Shown here piece by piece: positions 1 to 9,843 of a stretch of DNA of 52,397 nucleotides (its first letter is position 1; each line of letters begins with the position of its first letter). The position numbers and the translations under genes were made by a program. The DNA is from an uncultured bacterium (lineage in GTDB: Bacteria; Patescibacteriota; Gracilibacteria; Absconditabacterales; Absconditicoccaceae), in contig CAMVNG010000006.1 of assembly GCA_947168815.1 (NCBI GenBank), positions 1-52,397 on the forward strand, read 5' to 3'. The notes under the pieces are model-generated. The model made no database searches and was not told the origin of the DNA. It saw only the letters and a program-made list of their open reading frames with translations.

Positions 1-15
1 ATATAAGGAAACGTT

Positions 16-291
16 ATGAGAAAGTTATTAATTGTTTTAGCGTGTTTCATCTGTTTACAGATGTTCACTTCCTGCGAGTCTTGTTCTCGTGAGATGAAGA
101 CCATTGGCTCTGATATCTCAGGCGGTTTGAATAGAACTGCAGTCCTAATGGACTATAATGGTGATACCATTAAGGTTTGGGAAGGTAAATTTGATATTAG
201 AGACACAGGCTCTGATAATCAGATATTCTTCGACCTCAATGGAAAGAGAGTCTGGATACAGGGTGGTATCTTCGTCAGCGAGGAGAAATAG
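16..291 (+). CDS. Small lipoprotein, TGA-free class
   Basis: A 91-aa protein with a basic start, a hydrophobic stretch and a lipobox-like FTSC (Cys about 20), so probably exported and lipid-anchored. The mature part looks beta-rich, with a pattern (NGDTIKVWEGKFD, then FFDLNGKR, then IQGGI) that I associate with small beta-sandwich lipoproteins of phages and gut bacteria; that match is from memory. AAGGAAA sits 6 nt before ATG. All about ten glycines are GGN, none TGA, and it stops at TAG before a hairpin terminator. Function unknown. Confidence 0.75.
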   Translation: MRKLLIVLACFICLQMFTSCESCSREMKTIGSDISGGLNRTAVLMDYNGDTIKVWEGKFDIRDTGSDNQIFFDLNGKRVWIQGGIFVSEEK

Positions 292-335
292 TAAATCACT
301 TTTACAGTGAAAACTGAATTTTTTCATTAAGCTTT

Positions 336-371
336 GCTGGTTTCTATTGTGAAATAGGGACCAGCTTTTTT
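336..371 (+). terminator. Intrinsic terminator
   Basis: GCTGGT...ACCAGC stem with a partly paired inner part, followed by TTTTTT. It ends the 16..291 gene. Confidence 0.75.
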
Positions 372-440
372 CTTGATTTACTCTTTTATATTTTTAACCT
401 TCATTTATCCTTTTTTTATTCTTTTTTTATTCTTTACACT

Positions 441-992
441 ATGAACATGCTAAAAGAAAAAATTTTATTTTGGTTTAATGCTATTTTCTACATCGTTTTC
501 TGATGTATTATGATGTTTAAACCTGACTTAGCTTTAGAGACTCTAGTTATTTATTTCTGACTTGAATTTCTTCTTTCTGGTATTGTTTGAGTTGTTTTCG
601 CTATTATTGATGAAGATTATGAAGACAGACGAGTTTTGGCTGTTGTTGCAGCTCTTCAGATTATTTCTGGAGTTTTGTTGGTAGCTTACCCTGCTGCATG
701 AGAAGCTATTTTGAGAGCTTTCGTTATTCTTTTCTGAGTATGAGCAATTATTAAATGAATCCTTGTTATCTTAAGATGTATTCAATTGGCTAGAGCTTGA
801 TTCTCTGAATGGGGTTGGATATTAGCTTTCTGAGCTATCTTATTACTTCTTTGAATTTTCTTGGTAACTAATAGCTTATTAGCATTGTTCATTGTAAATG
901 GTATTATCTGATTATGATTATTATTTGTAGGTATATCTATGATTATTTTAGCTTTACAAGTTAAAAGAATTTTAAGAGAATCGCTTAAATAG
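441..992 (+). CDS. HdeD family membrane protein (DUF308)
   Basis: 183 aa with TGA read as Gly (at least nine in-frame TGA). Six or so hydrophobic segments in the paired layout of HdeD/DUF308 proteins, with repeated FGxxxLxxGI-type patterns (FGLEFLLSGIVGV, FGVGAIIKGILVI, LLGIFLVTNSLLA). HdeD was named for acid resistance in E. coli; the molecular role is unclear. No Shine-Dalgarno; the leader is T-rich. Stop TAG, then a terminator. Confidence 0.85.
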
Positions 993-1010
993 TTTTTATA
1001 ATTTAAATAT

Positions 1011-1038
1011 AAAGACAGTCATTATGGCTGTCTTTTTG
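1011..1038 (+). terminator. Intrinsic terminator
   Basis: AAAGACAG...CTGTCTTT stem followed by a T-run, 19 nt after the HdeD-like gene. Confidence 0.85.
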
Positions 1039-1239
1039 TCTAATTTATATTTTTTTATTAATGTCAATAACTTGTCGTTAGAGTCTATGTGGGTTTTTGT
1101 TTTAGCTTTTTAGAACTAGATTCTCTAATATTGACATATTTAAATTTTATGACGATTCTTCTTAATATTGACTATGTGAATTATATTCTTATAAGTTTTT
1201 TAATGATTGTATTTTCTCTTTATATTCTATTATATTTAC

Positions 1240-2331
1240 ATGAAAAAATTATGACTTTTAGCTACTCTCCTCTTTTGAGGTGTTTTGCTTGCTTGATGCT
1301 GAACTTCAAGCGTTTCTAATTATGATTTAGATTCACAGGATGGTCGTTTATCTGCTTGTATTGACCGTGTTGGATTCTATCTTAATACTGAGTCTTTTGA
1401 TGCAGCTTGGGAAGATGAACAAGAATGATGAGCTTCTTTTATCTTGAATGGACATGTTTTACGTTGAGAAGAATGAGATTTAGCTGAGGATGATGTAGAA
1501 TGTGTAATTGATATGGTCGATCGTTCTGTTAATGTAGAGTTCATGCATCATAAATATAATTGAGTTTCTCAAGAATATGAAGGACCTGTTTATACTCTTG
1601 TTTGACCTGATTCTTGATTTGATGAACAATTAGAAGCTTGAAAATTAGTTTTGAGAAAATCTTATGATGACCATACTGATGTAATCTTTATTGACCAAGA
1701 ATTATGGCAAGAATATCTTGATCCACATAAGATGTATTATTGAGATGATGTTATTTTCTCATGAGCACTAACTCCTATAGATTGAGCTGCATGAACTCAT
1801 TACTATGCTGCTGATTCTATTGAACAATTAGAAGAATTATTTGTTGCTGAATATGATGAATCTAGAGGTGATTCTTTAGTTGTAGTCTTTTCTCCTACTG
1901 GTCATACTAAAGAAAAAGCTACTTTTATTTCTGAAATTGTTGGTATTCCTCTTTATGAAATTAATCCTGTGACTTGATATACTGCTGAAGATTTAAATTG
2001 GAGAAATGAAGAATCTAGATCTTATTATGAGTTTAAACATCCTGAAGTTAGACCTGAAATAGCAAATGATTTTGATTTCGATTGAGTTGATACAATCTAT
2101 CTTTGATATCCTATTTGGTTCGGTATTACTCCTAATATTATTCTTACTTTCTTAGAAAACTATGATTTATCTGGTAAGAAAGTTGTATTATTCTGTACTT
2201 CTGGACAAGTTTGAATTGAGAATAGTGTTGAATATCTTTCACCTTTCAATCTTAATGTTATTGCTAGTAAAAGATTTGAACAATGAGCAACTAAACAAGA
2301 TGTTGAAGATTGGCTAGCATCTATTCAATAG
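1240..2331 (+). CDS. Lipoprotein with C-terminal flavodoxin domain
   Basis: 363 aa. Starts MKKLGLLATLLFGVLLAGCG: a signal peptide with lipobox LAGC, visible only with TGA as Gly. Residues about 20-205 form an exported domain I do not recognise (contains TPIDGAAGTHYY). Residues about 208-360 are flavodoxin-like (Flavodoxin_4 type): [14 protein letters not shown] is the phosphate-binding loop, YLGYPIWFG and CTSGQVG the usual following strands. Likely a membrane-anchored FMN protein. Stop TAG, then a bidirectional terminator. The T-rich 200 nt upstream holds no other supported gene. Confidence 0.85.
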
Positions 2332-2348
2332 TTTATATTTCTTAATTT

Positions 2349-2382
2349 AAAAAATGCTTGAATAACATTCAGGCATTTTTTT
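2349..2382. terminator. Bidirectional terminator
   Basis: AAATGCTTGAAT...ATTCAGGCATTT stem with A- and T-runs on both sides. It serves the flavodoxin gene (+) and the 2390..2695 gene (-). Confidence 0.85.
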
Positions 2383-2389
2383 GATTGGT

Positions 2390-2695
2390 TCAATCATCAT
2401 ACTCAGTTGGGATTTCAAGGAGGATCTCATTCTTGTTGTGAGTCTTAACGAAGAGGGTCTTGTCTTCGAATTTGACGTCAAATGCTTTGCTAAAGTCCGG
2501 AGAAGATTGTTCTAGGACGATAAAGCATGATGTCATACGGATTTGAATTCCGCCTTTGTGAAACCACTGGCTTCCATTTGAAGAAGAGTCTTTTTCTCTT
2601 ATCGGAGCTCCGATAACGACGAGCTTTTTATCTTCTCCGTCGTAGCTGATTTCTTTATCAACTTTAAATGTGAATACGAATTTTTTTTCTCTCAT
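2390..2695 (-). CDS. Small beta-rich protein, ends at TGA
   Basis: 101 aa as a standard-code gene; all glycines are GGN. The stop is TGA (2392-2390), 8-10 nt before the terminator. Read as code 25 it would run 16 residues on, through the hairpin, to a TAA near 2344. The start MREKKFVFTFKV has the same charged-then-beta-strand pattern as other TGA-free genes here. Promoter TTGAAT-17-TATAAC lies at 2731..2759 and the leader is C/A-rich (AAAAAACAAAACAAAATCCC). Function unknown. Confidence 0.75.
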   Translation of the reverse strand: MREKKFVFTFKVDKEISYDGEDKKLVVIGAPIREKDSSSNGSQWFHKGGIQIRMTSCFIVLEQSSPDFSKAFDVKFEDKTLFVKTHNKNEILLEIPTEYDD

Positions 2696-2730
2696 AGCAA
2701 TTCTTTTTGGGATTTTGTTTTGTTTTTTAG

Positions 2731-2759
2731 GTTATAGTGAATTAAATTATTGAATTCAA
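2731..2759 (-). promoter_or_regulatory. Sigma70-like promoter
   Basis: TTGAAT, 17 nt, TATAAC on the minus strand, upstream of the 2390..2695 gene. Confidence 0.7.
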
Positions 2760-2762
2760 CAT

Positions 2763-2793
2763 TAAAGGCGTCAGTTATATCTAACGCCTTTAT
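2763..2793 (-). terminator. Intrinsic terminator
   Basis: AAAGGCGT...ACGCCTTT stem on the minus strand, after the 2804..3145 gene. Confidence 0.8.
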
Positions 2794-2803
2794 AAAGTGC
2801 TAT

Positions 2804-3145
2804 TTAGCATGGTTCTGGATACCCCATTTCTACGCTGATATCTTCTCCACGTGTCGTGATGCTTACAACATCTTCGCTGATGTGGAGTTCGAATGCATCG
2901 TTGTCGCTATCGATATTCTTCTTTTTGATAACGTTGGCATTCTTGGCGTAAATTCTTGTGTAGTTAACCGGGATCTTGTGAGAGCTATCATCGAAATCGA
3001 TGTCGTTCTCAGACTCAATGAACTGGCGCTTCTTTCTGATGCGCTCCTCGTCTAGTGCTACTTCTATGGTTAATTCGCCGATTTCGTCACTATCGGAGAG
3101 GTTACCGTTGTAGTAGACTTCGAAATTTAATCTAATCTTTTTCAT
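2804..3145 (-). CDS. Small acidic beta-rich protein, TGA-free class
   Basis: 113 aa, starts MKKIRLNFEVYYNG, acidic overall, no membrane segment. Glycines are all GGN; stop TAA. It has the clearest Shine-Dalgarno in the window (AAAGAAAGGAGT, 6 nt before ATG), and a TTGAAT-17-TAGAAT promoter at 3187..3215 followed by a C/A-rich leader. Monocistronic, with its own terminator. No family recognised. Confidence 0.8.
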   Translation of the reverse strand: MKKIRLNFEVYYNGNLSDSDEIGELTIEVALDEERIRKKRQFIESENDIDFDDSSHKIPVNYTRIYAKNANVIKKKNIDSDNDAFELHISEDVVSITTRGEDISVEMGYPEPC

Positions 3146-3186
3146 TTTTTACTCCTTTCTTTTAGGGTTTTGTATTTGTCATTCTT

Positions 3187-3215
3187 ATTCTATTGTTTCG
3201 ATATTCTGAATTCAA
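3187..3215 (-). promoter_or_regulatory. Sigma70-like promoter
   Basis: TTGAAT, 17 nt, TAGAAT, 42 nt before the start codon of the 2804..3145 gene. Confidence 0.7.
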
Positions 3216-3262
3216 GATGTATTTAATAAATGGAATTTTCTATTAGAGTTTTTTTAAAATTT

Positions 3263-3296
3263 AAAAAGCTAATAGTAAATCAGACTATCAGCTTTT
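3263..3296 (-). terminator. Intrinsic terminator
   Basis: AAAAGCTGATAGT...ACTATTAGCTTTTT stem on the minus strand after the 3313..3516 gene. Confidence 0.8.
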
Positions 3297-3312
3297 AATT
3301 TGTTGGTAATGC

Positions 3313-3516
3313 TCATTTTACGATATTGAACATCTTATTCTTACCACAGTAGCGGAGTTTAACATCCACAATCTGGACATTAGGATTACTGTTGATAATC
3401 ATTGAACGGATCATCCGTTCTAATTGGTATCTGGTATTGATTTTCCCAGCACCAATCAAATACTTACGATTCTTCTTTTTTGCTACTCTCATAGGAAAAT
3501 ATTTTATATTTAGCAA
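3313..3516 (-). CDS. Small basic protein, ends at TGA
   Basis: 67 aa from the first ATG; a second ATG eight codons in (MRVAKKKNRKYLIG) may be the real start, since the sequence just before it is A/T-rich and promoter-like. Stops at TGA (3315-3313); code 25 would add only GALPTN before TAA at the hairpin edge. Layout (basic start, YLxG, a Tyr, paired Ile/Arg, VK) resembles the 57-aa protein at 50946..51119, so the two may be distant paralogues. Function unknown. Confidence 0.6.
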   Translation of the reverse strand: MLNIKYFPMRVAKKKNRKYLIGAGKINTRYQLERMIRSMIINSNPNVQIVDVKLRYCGKNKMFNIVK

Positions 3517-3574
3517 TAAGAATATAAAGATTTGAGTATGTAATTTAAAGTTTAATTATATAATTTTATTTGAG

Positions 3575-3650
3575 AAAAGGTTCCCTGAATCAGAGGACCC
3601 ATCTACACCGCTGTGCATTTGTAGATATTGCTATCAATACTACGAACAAA
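3575..3650 (-). ncRNA. Possible small RNA / terminator element F
   Basis: GC-richer island in an AT-rich gap. On the minus strand an imperfect GGGTCC...GGGAACC hairpin is followed by TTTTCT, and the motif CACAGCGGTG lies just upstream. No ORF. I could not place a good promoter, so the 5' end is a guess. Confidence 0.3.
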
Positions 3651-3691
3651 AAACCATATACTTTTTACTTAGTTATTTTATGATTTCAATA

Positions 3692-4477
3692 TTATTCTTT
3701 TAAAAATTCTAGCATTTTAGTTCTGAAATCTGGCGCTTCGTCATATACTGCATGTGAATATTCTTCGTATATGTATAGTTTACCATTTGTTTTTTTAGCG
3801 ATTATTTCTGCTCATTCTTTTCAGAATATTTTGTCTTTTTTGGAGCTTATTGCTAATGTTTTGCATGTTATATTTTTTATTTTATCTTCAATATTGAAGT
3901 ATTTTATAGATTCAGCAAGAATGATAAACTTTTGTAGCTCTTCATCGCTTACATCTTTATTCATATTTAGTATTATTTCTCAGAATTGTTTTAGTGTTTC
4001 TTCGCTATAAATATCCGATGCCATTGTTTTGTTTAGCTCCTCTATTTTATTATTTTTTGCTAGGTCTATTCGTCTAGAAAAGATTAATTCACTCTTTTTT
4101 CCTACCTTAGGTGTTGTTGATCAGAGGATAAGTTTCTCTATTAAATCTGGATGATTTATAGCGATACATTGTGCTATCATTCATCCTTGTGAGGCTCAGA
4201 AGATATTACATGTTTCTATTCAGATTTCCTTTATTGTTTTGTAAGTATCTTCAGCCATTTCTTCTATGCTATAGTTTTCTGGAACCTTTTTTAAACTATC
4301 TATGAGATATATTTTGTAATCGTTAATAAAATCTGAGAATGCTGACTCGATGGCTTCTGGATTTATAAGAATGCTTTTTATGGATAATCATGGAATAATT
4401 ATGAGAACTTTCTTTCAATTTCAAAATTCAATATATTCCATTTCAGAATTGTTTATTAAAACAGATTTTATATCCAT
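3692..4477 (-). CDS. Alpha/beta hydrolase
   Basis: 261 aa with TGA as Gly. IIIPGLS is the oxyanion-loop strand. GASQGG gives the nucleophile elbow (Ser about 96), SSKKDKIFG supplies the acid, and YSHAVYDEAP the His (about 242). The order and spacing fit a complete catalytic triad of the alpha/beta hydrolase fold. No signal peptide, so cytoplasmic; substrate not predictable. Minus strand, monocistronic, TAA stop. Confidence 0.88.
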
Positions 4478-4541
4478 GTTCTTTTTCTTTTATAAAGTGA
4501 AGTATTTAATGTGTTATTAATTTTTGTGATTATTTCAAACA

Positions 4542-6338
4542 TTATAATGATGCTGAATGTCTGAATAGATTCTTTTCTACGATATCTTTAGAAATATAGA
4601 AATCTTCTTTTGGTTCGAATCAGTATTCTCTTTTAACGTTTTCTTTATTCTTTTCCAATTTCTTATAGTTCATTTTTATTTTTTCTACGATATCTTCAGA
4701 GTCATCGCTACTTTCCATCTGGTATCCATAATTTCAATTTCATAGATTTACTTTATTTTCTTCAAAGATTTTCCATATTTCTCGATCCTCATTTATTTTT
4801 TCGATCCATACTTTAACTAATTTTTCTAGTGTGTGTTTAATTCATTTTAGTCCTTCATCAACTTCAATTTCCTCTAATTTAGATGAAGCAATTTCACATT
4901 GGCTAACTCGATCTGAATATCTTATAGTCTCTTTTCATGCTACGATTTTTTCTCCTATACATGGTTCTACTATAGTTACTAGTTTTAAGTAATCTTTATG
5001 AATTTGTATTTTGTCGGTACTGTATTCTATTTCATCAATTTTTTTATCTATACTATCTTTAATTCAGGTTTCTTCGAATTCTTTTCTTGTATTTTCTGTT
5101 TTTTCTTCATCTATATATGTGTGTACCATGATAGCTCAGTTATCGATAAGTTCTTCTGGTAGATATAAGAATGTTTCTGTATCTCCAAAGATACTTTTAA
5201 TTGTTGGACTTAGATCATCTATGATATTTTCAAGTTTCTTATATTCTTCTTGTAGATTATTTACTGTAGCGTATTCATCATCGAATACATCGTCTCGTAC
5301 TTTATTTATTTTACCTTCTCTCGAGGTAGCAGCATCCATTAATTGTGATACTTCGATGTATTTAAGCCATTCATCTATGATATTTTTAGTTGTTTTCAAT
5401 AAATCATAATCATCTTCATCTAGGTCTTTTAAACCTGATTTAGCATTTTCACATCTTTCTTTCCAATCGTCATAAGTTAATTCAATTTTACCTCAAATAA
5501 TTTCTTCTTGAATACATTCATTTGCTGTAGTCCAGATATCTATTATGGTGTTCTTTATAGTTGGATCTGATAATTCATCTATTTCATCTTCATCATATTC
5601 ACCCTCCTCTGTTTTATAAATTTTTTCTTTCGTTTTTAATCAATTAACATATGTTTCTACTGCTGAGATATTTCATTCCTCGTCGTAGATAGTTCGTTGT
5701 CATTCTTTTTGTCCTCATTTGTATGGCCCTACTTTATTTATTTTTCAATCTTTGTATCATGTTCCTATTCATGAGATAATTCAGTCTACATATGGTGTTT
5801 CATATATTAAATTTGTTCAATCGTATTGTTTATAGATTCAATCCAATACTCAGTTTTTGTAATTCATTTCTTCATATATTTTTCAGTTGGATGTATTTAT
5901 TCGTTTTCAAATTTTTTCTCAAGATAGGTATTGTCATTTTTCTCAATTAAAATAGTAATCTCATTCTAGTATATTATTTATATATGTTTTATAACCTACT
6001 ACTTCTCAATTATTATATGATTCCCATTTCCAATCTGGTTTGTTGTTATTATAAAATCATCTTCTTGTTATTTCTCATTTTTCGTTTGAAAATAACATTT
6101 CTCATTTCCATTCGTTATTTTTATTTTCACATATGACAATCCTGCTTGTTGAGCTAGGTTTTAGGACTTTTTTCTCATATCAGGATTCACATTCTAATGA
6201 AGGAATATTTGAATCAGATAGTATGTTCTTTATTTTTCAATCTATGTAAAAAGCTATAGGTTCTATAAATAAATATACTACAAATCAGATTATTCCAAAT
6301 ACGATAATTGATATGATTATTTTTGTACTTTTTTTCAT
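4542..6338 (-). CDS. Membrane-anchored MORN/YwqK-like protein
   Basis: 598 aa. N-terminal membrane anchor (residues about 5-25), then MORN_2/YwqK-like repeats (GEMLFSNEKGEITRRG, ISGIGTGYKDGKIN, KGGQKEGQRTIYDEEG) to about residue 215, then a long acidic helical region rich in Glu/Lys without clear homology. Most of it is probably outside the membrane. Only 12 nt separate it from the similar gene at 6351..7589, so the two form an operon. YwqK proteins are annotated as antitoxins of YwqJ-type toxins, but no toxin is adjacent and a structural role is as likely. Confidence 0.75.
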
Positions 6339-6350
6339 TTGTTTTTGTTA

Positions 6351-7589
6351 TTATTTAAAAACTTTTTCTACATATCCGTGATTATAGATTACCATTTCTC
6401 TAATATTTCAATCTTCTTCGTAATATTTTCGAGTTCATACCTCTTCGTTATTCTCATCATATGCTCATTCTGTTTTAATGTTTCAATTTTCATAGTATTC
6501 ATATAGTACTCAGCTAATTACTCAATATGATAATTTTCAATCCTCATAATAATAAAATACAGAGTCAGGTACTTTTTTTCAATTTTCCCATTTTACTTTT
6601 CAACTTATTTCTCAGTTTGTATAATATAATGTCATTTCTCCGTCTTGAACTCCTCATGAGTAATTAGTTTTACTGTATATTGTTCATCAATATAAATGAC
6701 CTATGATTTCTCACTCTTTCTTATCGTTTTTGTATGTTCATACTTCACTGAGTTCTCACATGTTATTATATAGTCTATATTCTCATGATCGTTTATTTGA
6801 ACTATTTTTACATATTTGACGTACTAGCACTCAGCTTGCGTAATCTCTAGTTTCTTGGTATCATTTTTCACATTTTACTGGTTCTATATTATTATAATCA
6901 AAGGTATCTGTTAATTTTCAATCTTTATCATACCATTTTCGAACTCATGTAGCATATCCGTCTTTATAGAAGCTTTCTACGTTTATTTTTCAGTTTCTGT
7001 AATAGTATGTTGTTGGTCAGTTATATTTACCTCAACTGTAATTAATTATAGATTTAAGTATTCATGAATTGTCATAACTCATCCATTCTCCTGTTTTCGT
7101 GTAATATTTCTCGAATGTTCAGCTTTCTGTGAGTATTCAGTTATTGTATGTTTTATACATTCCTACTTCTAATCTGTTTTCATCTATTTCATGTTCAGTT
7201 TCTAGAGCACCTGTTCAATATCGTGACCATACTCCGATTAGAAGATTCTCTATTCATTTCTTAAAACTAAATTTTCATTTTTCATATCTTTCACATTTGT
7301 TCTCATCACAATAACTGTAGATGAATCAGTTTGTATAATCTATTGATGATATTACTTTATCGTCTTTACTTTGACTTATTGTAATCTCTCCTCTATTATT
7401 TTGTGAATACGAAAATCATTCTTGTTCTCAGTTATTATTTTCACAGTATACTACTTTTCATCATGAGATTCTATGTGTTGTTCTTTTATATCATGAAGGA
7501 CATGACATGAATGGTTGAAAATAATTCCATGAAAATATTATTCATGAAATTGCTAGAATAATTCATAATGGAATAAGTCGTTTTTTCAT
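6351..7589 (-). CDS. Membrane-anchored MORN/YwqK-like protein
   Basis: 412 aa. One N-terminal membrane segment (GIILAISGIIFSWNYF), then nearly continuous repeats of the MORN_2 kind (Tyr/Asn-Gly turns such as YENGNIKTEG, YKDGYATG) to the end. TGA is used for almost every turn glycine (about 50 in frame), which hides the gene under the standard code. First gene of a two-gene minus-strand operon. The same family recurs at 26708..27328, 27356..27979 and within 45114..47075. Confidence 0.78.
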
Positions 7590-7716
7590 TTTGTTTTGGC
7601 TTAATATTGCTAAATTTTTTGTATTTATATTATTTTATACTATTTTCTTTAATTTGTCAATTTAATTGCTTGTTTTTCTTAGTTTAGAATTATTGAATTA
7701 AAAAATTTTTTTATAA

Positions 7717-7745
7717 GAAAACCCCAGGATAAAACACCTGGGGGC
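7717..7745 (-). terminator. Intrinsic terminator
   Basis: CCCCAGG...CCTGGGG stem followed by TTTTCTT on the minus strand, after the 7800..8087 gene. Confidence 0.88.
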
Positions 7746-7799
7746 TAAGTCGAATTTTTTTACGGTGAATTTTTGGATAATAATTAGTTCCTAGCGTCG

Positions 7800-8087
7800 C
7801 TAGGTTGGGGCAGGTTCGTGCAGGGTGAATCCATCCTGTATGTTGCCTTTGTCCTCTTCTACGTACTCGTTACGAACTCGGGGCTGATCATCAGCGACCT
7901 GGATCGTGATTTCGGCAGCTACGAAGGCCACTTGTTGTGGCGTCGTGATTGATCCATAGGCGGGGTCAACTGTGATTACTGGCTGGCTCTTGTCAGTCAG
8001 TTGCTTCTCCGACTGCTCCATATCAGCAGGTAAGAGTTGTAGAAGTACAGTACAAAGGGTGCCCATCATTAAGATTGCTGTACCCAT
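7800..8087 (-). CDS. Small exported or membrane protein, TGA-free class
   Basis: 95 aa from the ATG at 8087 (MGTAILMMGTLCTVLLQLLP), giving an N-terminal hydrophobic segment then a polar, Gln/Glu-rich tail. A longer frame begins at 8144, but its codons 2-3 are the -10 box of a TTGACA-17-TATAGT promoter (8136..8164), so that start cannot be transcribed from it. Glycines all GGN, stop TAG, strong terminator. Function unknown. Confidence 0.65.
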   Translation of the reverse strand: MGTAILMMGTLCTVLLQLLPADMEQSEKQLTDKSQPVITVDPAYGSITTPQQVAFVAAEITIQVADDQPRVRNEYVEEDKGNIQDGFTLHEPAPT

Positions 8088-8135
8088 GATTTGTTTTTTT
8101 TGTTTTGTTGCCGGCGTTCTTATACCGGTGAAATT

Positions 8136-8164
8136 ACTATACATATTTCAACTCTTAATGTCAA
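8136..8164 (-). promoter_or_regulatory. Consensus sigma70 promoter
   Basis: TTGACA, 17 nt, TATAGT. It fixes the downstream start of the 7800..8087 gene. Confidence 0.8.
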
Positions 8165-8228
8165 CACTATTTTTCGCTAAAATAACACGAGTTTTAATCT
8201 GATTTCTCTTTTATTTGAAAATATTTTA

Positions 8229-8256
8229 TTGATTGAATTTTCTGAATCGTTATATT
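8229..8256 (+). promoter_or_regulatory. Sigma70-like promoter
   Basis: TTGATT, 16 nt, TATATT, 25 nt before the 8282 start codon. Confidence 0.55.
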
Positions 8257-8281
8257 TATTAAAAATAAAAACGCTTAGCGT

Positions 8282-8863
8282 ATGGAAAATAAAACTATTA
8301 AAAGAACAATTAGGGATCTTTATTTTCTATTACGTAGACCTGTTTCTTACCCTACTGTTATTGCAATGGTAGGCTTTCAGATTGAAAGGTTTACTCAAGA
8401 TAGAAAGAAAGAGTTTAAGCATGCAAATGTGCTTAAGAGAATGTTCTGTTATCCTGATACTTACCACTGGAAGGTGGAATCTCATCCGGATAATAGAAGG
8501 AAGGTAAAAATTAGTCTTGTTCATGATGTTCATGATAAGCTAGTTTTTAATCTCTATAGAGGTGATGCTCATGATAATTATGACCCCTATTTTGATGAGG
8601 CTGAAACTACTTATTCAATCCTAATTAAACCTGTTGAGGTTGAAGATAAGGATTGGATTAAGAAGCAGAATCATTTCTTATTAGAATTTCGTCCCTATAT
8701 GGTTAATGAAGTTAAAGTAAGAAGATTGGGAAGTGGGCTGAATGATTATTCATTTAAACAATCAAAACGTGACGTTAATCGACTTGTTAGTGCTTATGAA
8801 TCTGTTTTGAAGAAGCTCTATCTGATTCGATTGAGGCGAGACATTATAAGGGATATGTTTTAA
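8282..8863 (+). CDS. Unknown basic protein, TGA-free class
   Basis: 193 aa, no membrane segment, rich in Lys/Arg/His/Asp. The few glycines are GGN. Middle region (RKVKISLVHDVHDKLVFNLY) reads as beta strands; the C-terminus (VSAYESVLKKLYLIRLRRD) as a helix. Stop TAA lies inside the terminator stem AAGGGATAT...ATATCCCTT. I do not recognise a family. Confidence 0.75.
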   Translation: MENKTIKRTIRDLYFLLRRPVSYPTVIAMVGFQIERFTQDRKKEFKHANVLKRMFCYPDTYHWKVESHPDNRRKVKISLVHDVHDKLVFNLYRGDAHDNYDPYFDEAETTYSILIKPVEVEDKDWIKKQNHFLLEFRPYMVNEVKVRRLGSGLNDYSFKQSKRDVNRLVSAYESVLKKLYLIRLRRDIIRDMF

Positions 8864-8876
8864 TATCCCTTTTCTA
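8846..8876 (+). terminator. Intrinsic terminator overlapping the stop codon
   Basis: AAGGGATAT...ATATCCCTT stem then TTCT; the TAA of the 8282..8863 gene is in the loop. Confidence 0.8.
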
Positions 8877-9242
8877 GTTTATGAAACAGTAATTTTGTGG
8901 CGGTCTTTTTAGATTGTATTCTGAAAGTGATTTAGGTGTTTTATATCTTTTAGCAGCTTTTAGTTTTATAGCGTATCAATATTCTTTTCCTTTAAAGTAT
9001 TCATAAAAGAATTCTTTATCTACACATGATTCTCATTTTGTCTCATTTCGCAGTTCATTAATGGGTTTATAGAGAATTTCTTCTATTTCACACTCACCTA
9101 CTGCTCTTTTTGTTGGGGCTGATTCATATATTACTATTTTATCTATTTTTTTCTTCGTAAAAAGTCTCCTAATTTCGTAAATTTTTTCTCATTTTAAAAT
9201 TAATTCTGCGTAATTTCTTTTGATTGAGAGTAATATTTTCAT
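8874..9242 (-). CDS. ASCH domain protein
   Basis: 122 aa with TGA as Gly. MKILLSIKRNYAELILKGEK is the classic ASCH start (Lys-Gly at the first helix end), followed by EIRRLF, IVIYESAPTKRAVGECE and a C-terminal YAIKLKAAKRYKTP. ASCH domains have a PUA-like fold and are thought to bind RNA or act on nucleosides. It converges on 8282..8863 with almost no gap. Stop TAG. Confidence 0.85.
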
Positions 9243-9343
9243 AGTTTTGCTAATTAAGAACTAAGGTTTCTTTAACATGCATTTTATAGCGATTTCAATT
9301 GAAAAATGAATTAAAAATGTTACTATCTAGTTAATCTACATTT

Positions 9344-9373
9344 ATGTAGTTTTATATTCTATCATTTATAATA
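9344..9373 (+). promoter_or_regulatory. Conserved HU promoter, probably leaderless
   Basis: TTTTATATTCTATCATTTATAA just upstream of the ATG recurs almost unchanged before the second HU gene. If TATCAT is the -10 box, transcription would start at or next to the ATG. Confidence 0.5.
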
Positions 9374-9649
9374 ATGACAAAGACTCAATTAACTGAAGCT
9401 CTTGCAAGCGAATTAGGAGTTTCAAAGAAATTAGCTGGTGAATTAGTTAACTGCTTTATCGACAACGTAGTTAAAGGAGTTAAAAAAGAAGGAGAAGTAA
9501 GAATTCAAGGATTCGGAACTTTCAAGAAATCTAAGAGAAAGGCTAGAGAAGGAGTTAATCCTCAAAATCCTAAACAAAAGATTAAGATCCCTGCAATGAA
9601 CGTTGTAACTTTCAAAGCTGGTTCTGACTTCAAAAAGGCTGTTAAATAG
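9374..9649 (+). CDS. hup: DNA-binding protein HU, copy 1
   Basis: 91 aa, full length for HU. MTKTQLTEALASELG dimerisation helices, GFGTF and the DNA-binding arm with GVNPQNPKQKIKIPA. All nine or so glycines are GGA/GGT and none TGA, unlike most recoded neighbours, which fits codon selection in an abundant protein. The protein differs from copy 2 at only three sites (D/S, Q/T, D/E), with extra silent changes. Own terminator. Confidence 0.97.
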   Translation: MTKTQLTEALASELGVSKKLAGELVNCFIDNVVKGVKKEGEVRIQGFGTFKKSKRKAREGVNPQNPKQKIKIPAMNVVTFKAGSDFKKAVK

Positions 9650-9668
9650 TCCTTATTAATCTAAAATA

Positions 9669-9702
9669 AAAACTGACTTTCTTCGTGAAGGTCAGTTTTT
9701 TA
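9669..9702 (+). terminator. Intrinsic terminator
   Basis: AAACTGACTTT...AAGGTCAGTTT stem and T-run after HU copy 1. Confidence 0.88.
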
Positions 9703-9843
9703 TTATTCTTTTTCAATTTTTATAAACGTTATTATTATACTTATTTCTTTTCTAATAAGATGGTCTTTTTTATTCTGATTTTTTATTGTATTTTTCGATA
9801 GTTTTTTTATCATGTTTTCTGGTTTTACTTTTCTATTTTAATT

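Noticed and set aside
1089-1319. 76-aa hydrophobic frame before the flavodoxin lipoprotein
   Set aside because: T-rich leader sequence translates to hydrophobic residues; overlaps the real gene start at 1240 in another frame.
5011-5409. 132-aa plus-strand frame
   Set aside because: Antisense shadow of the 598-aa MORN-like gene, Ser/Ile-rich low-complexity translation.
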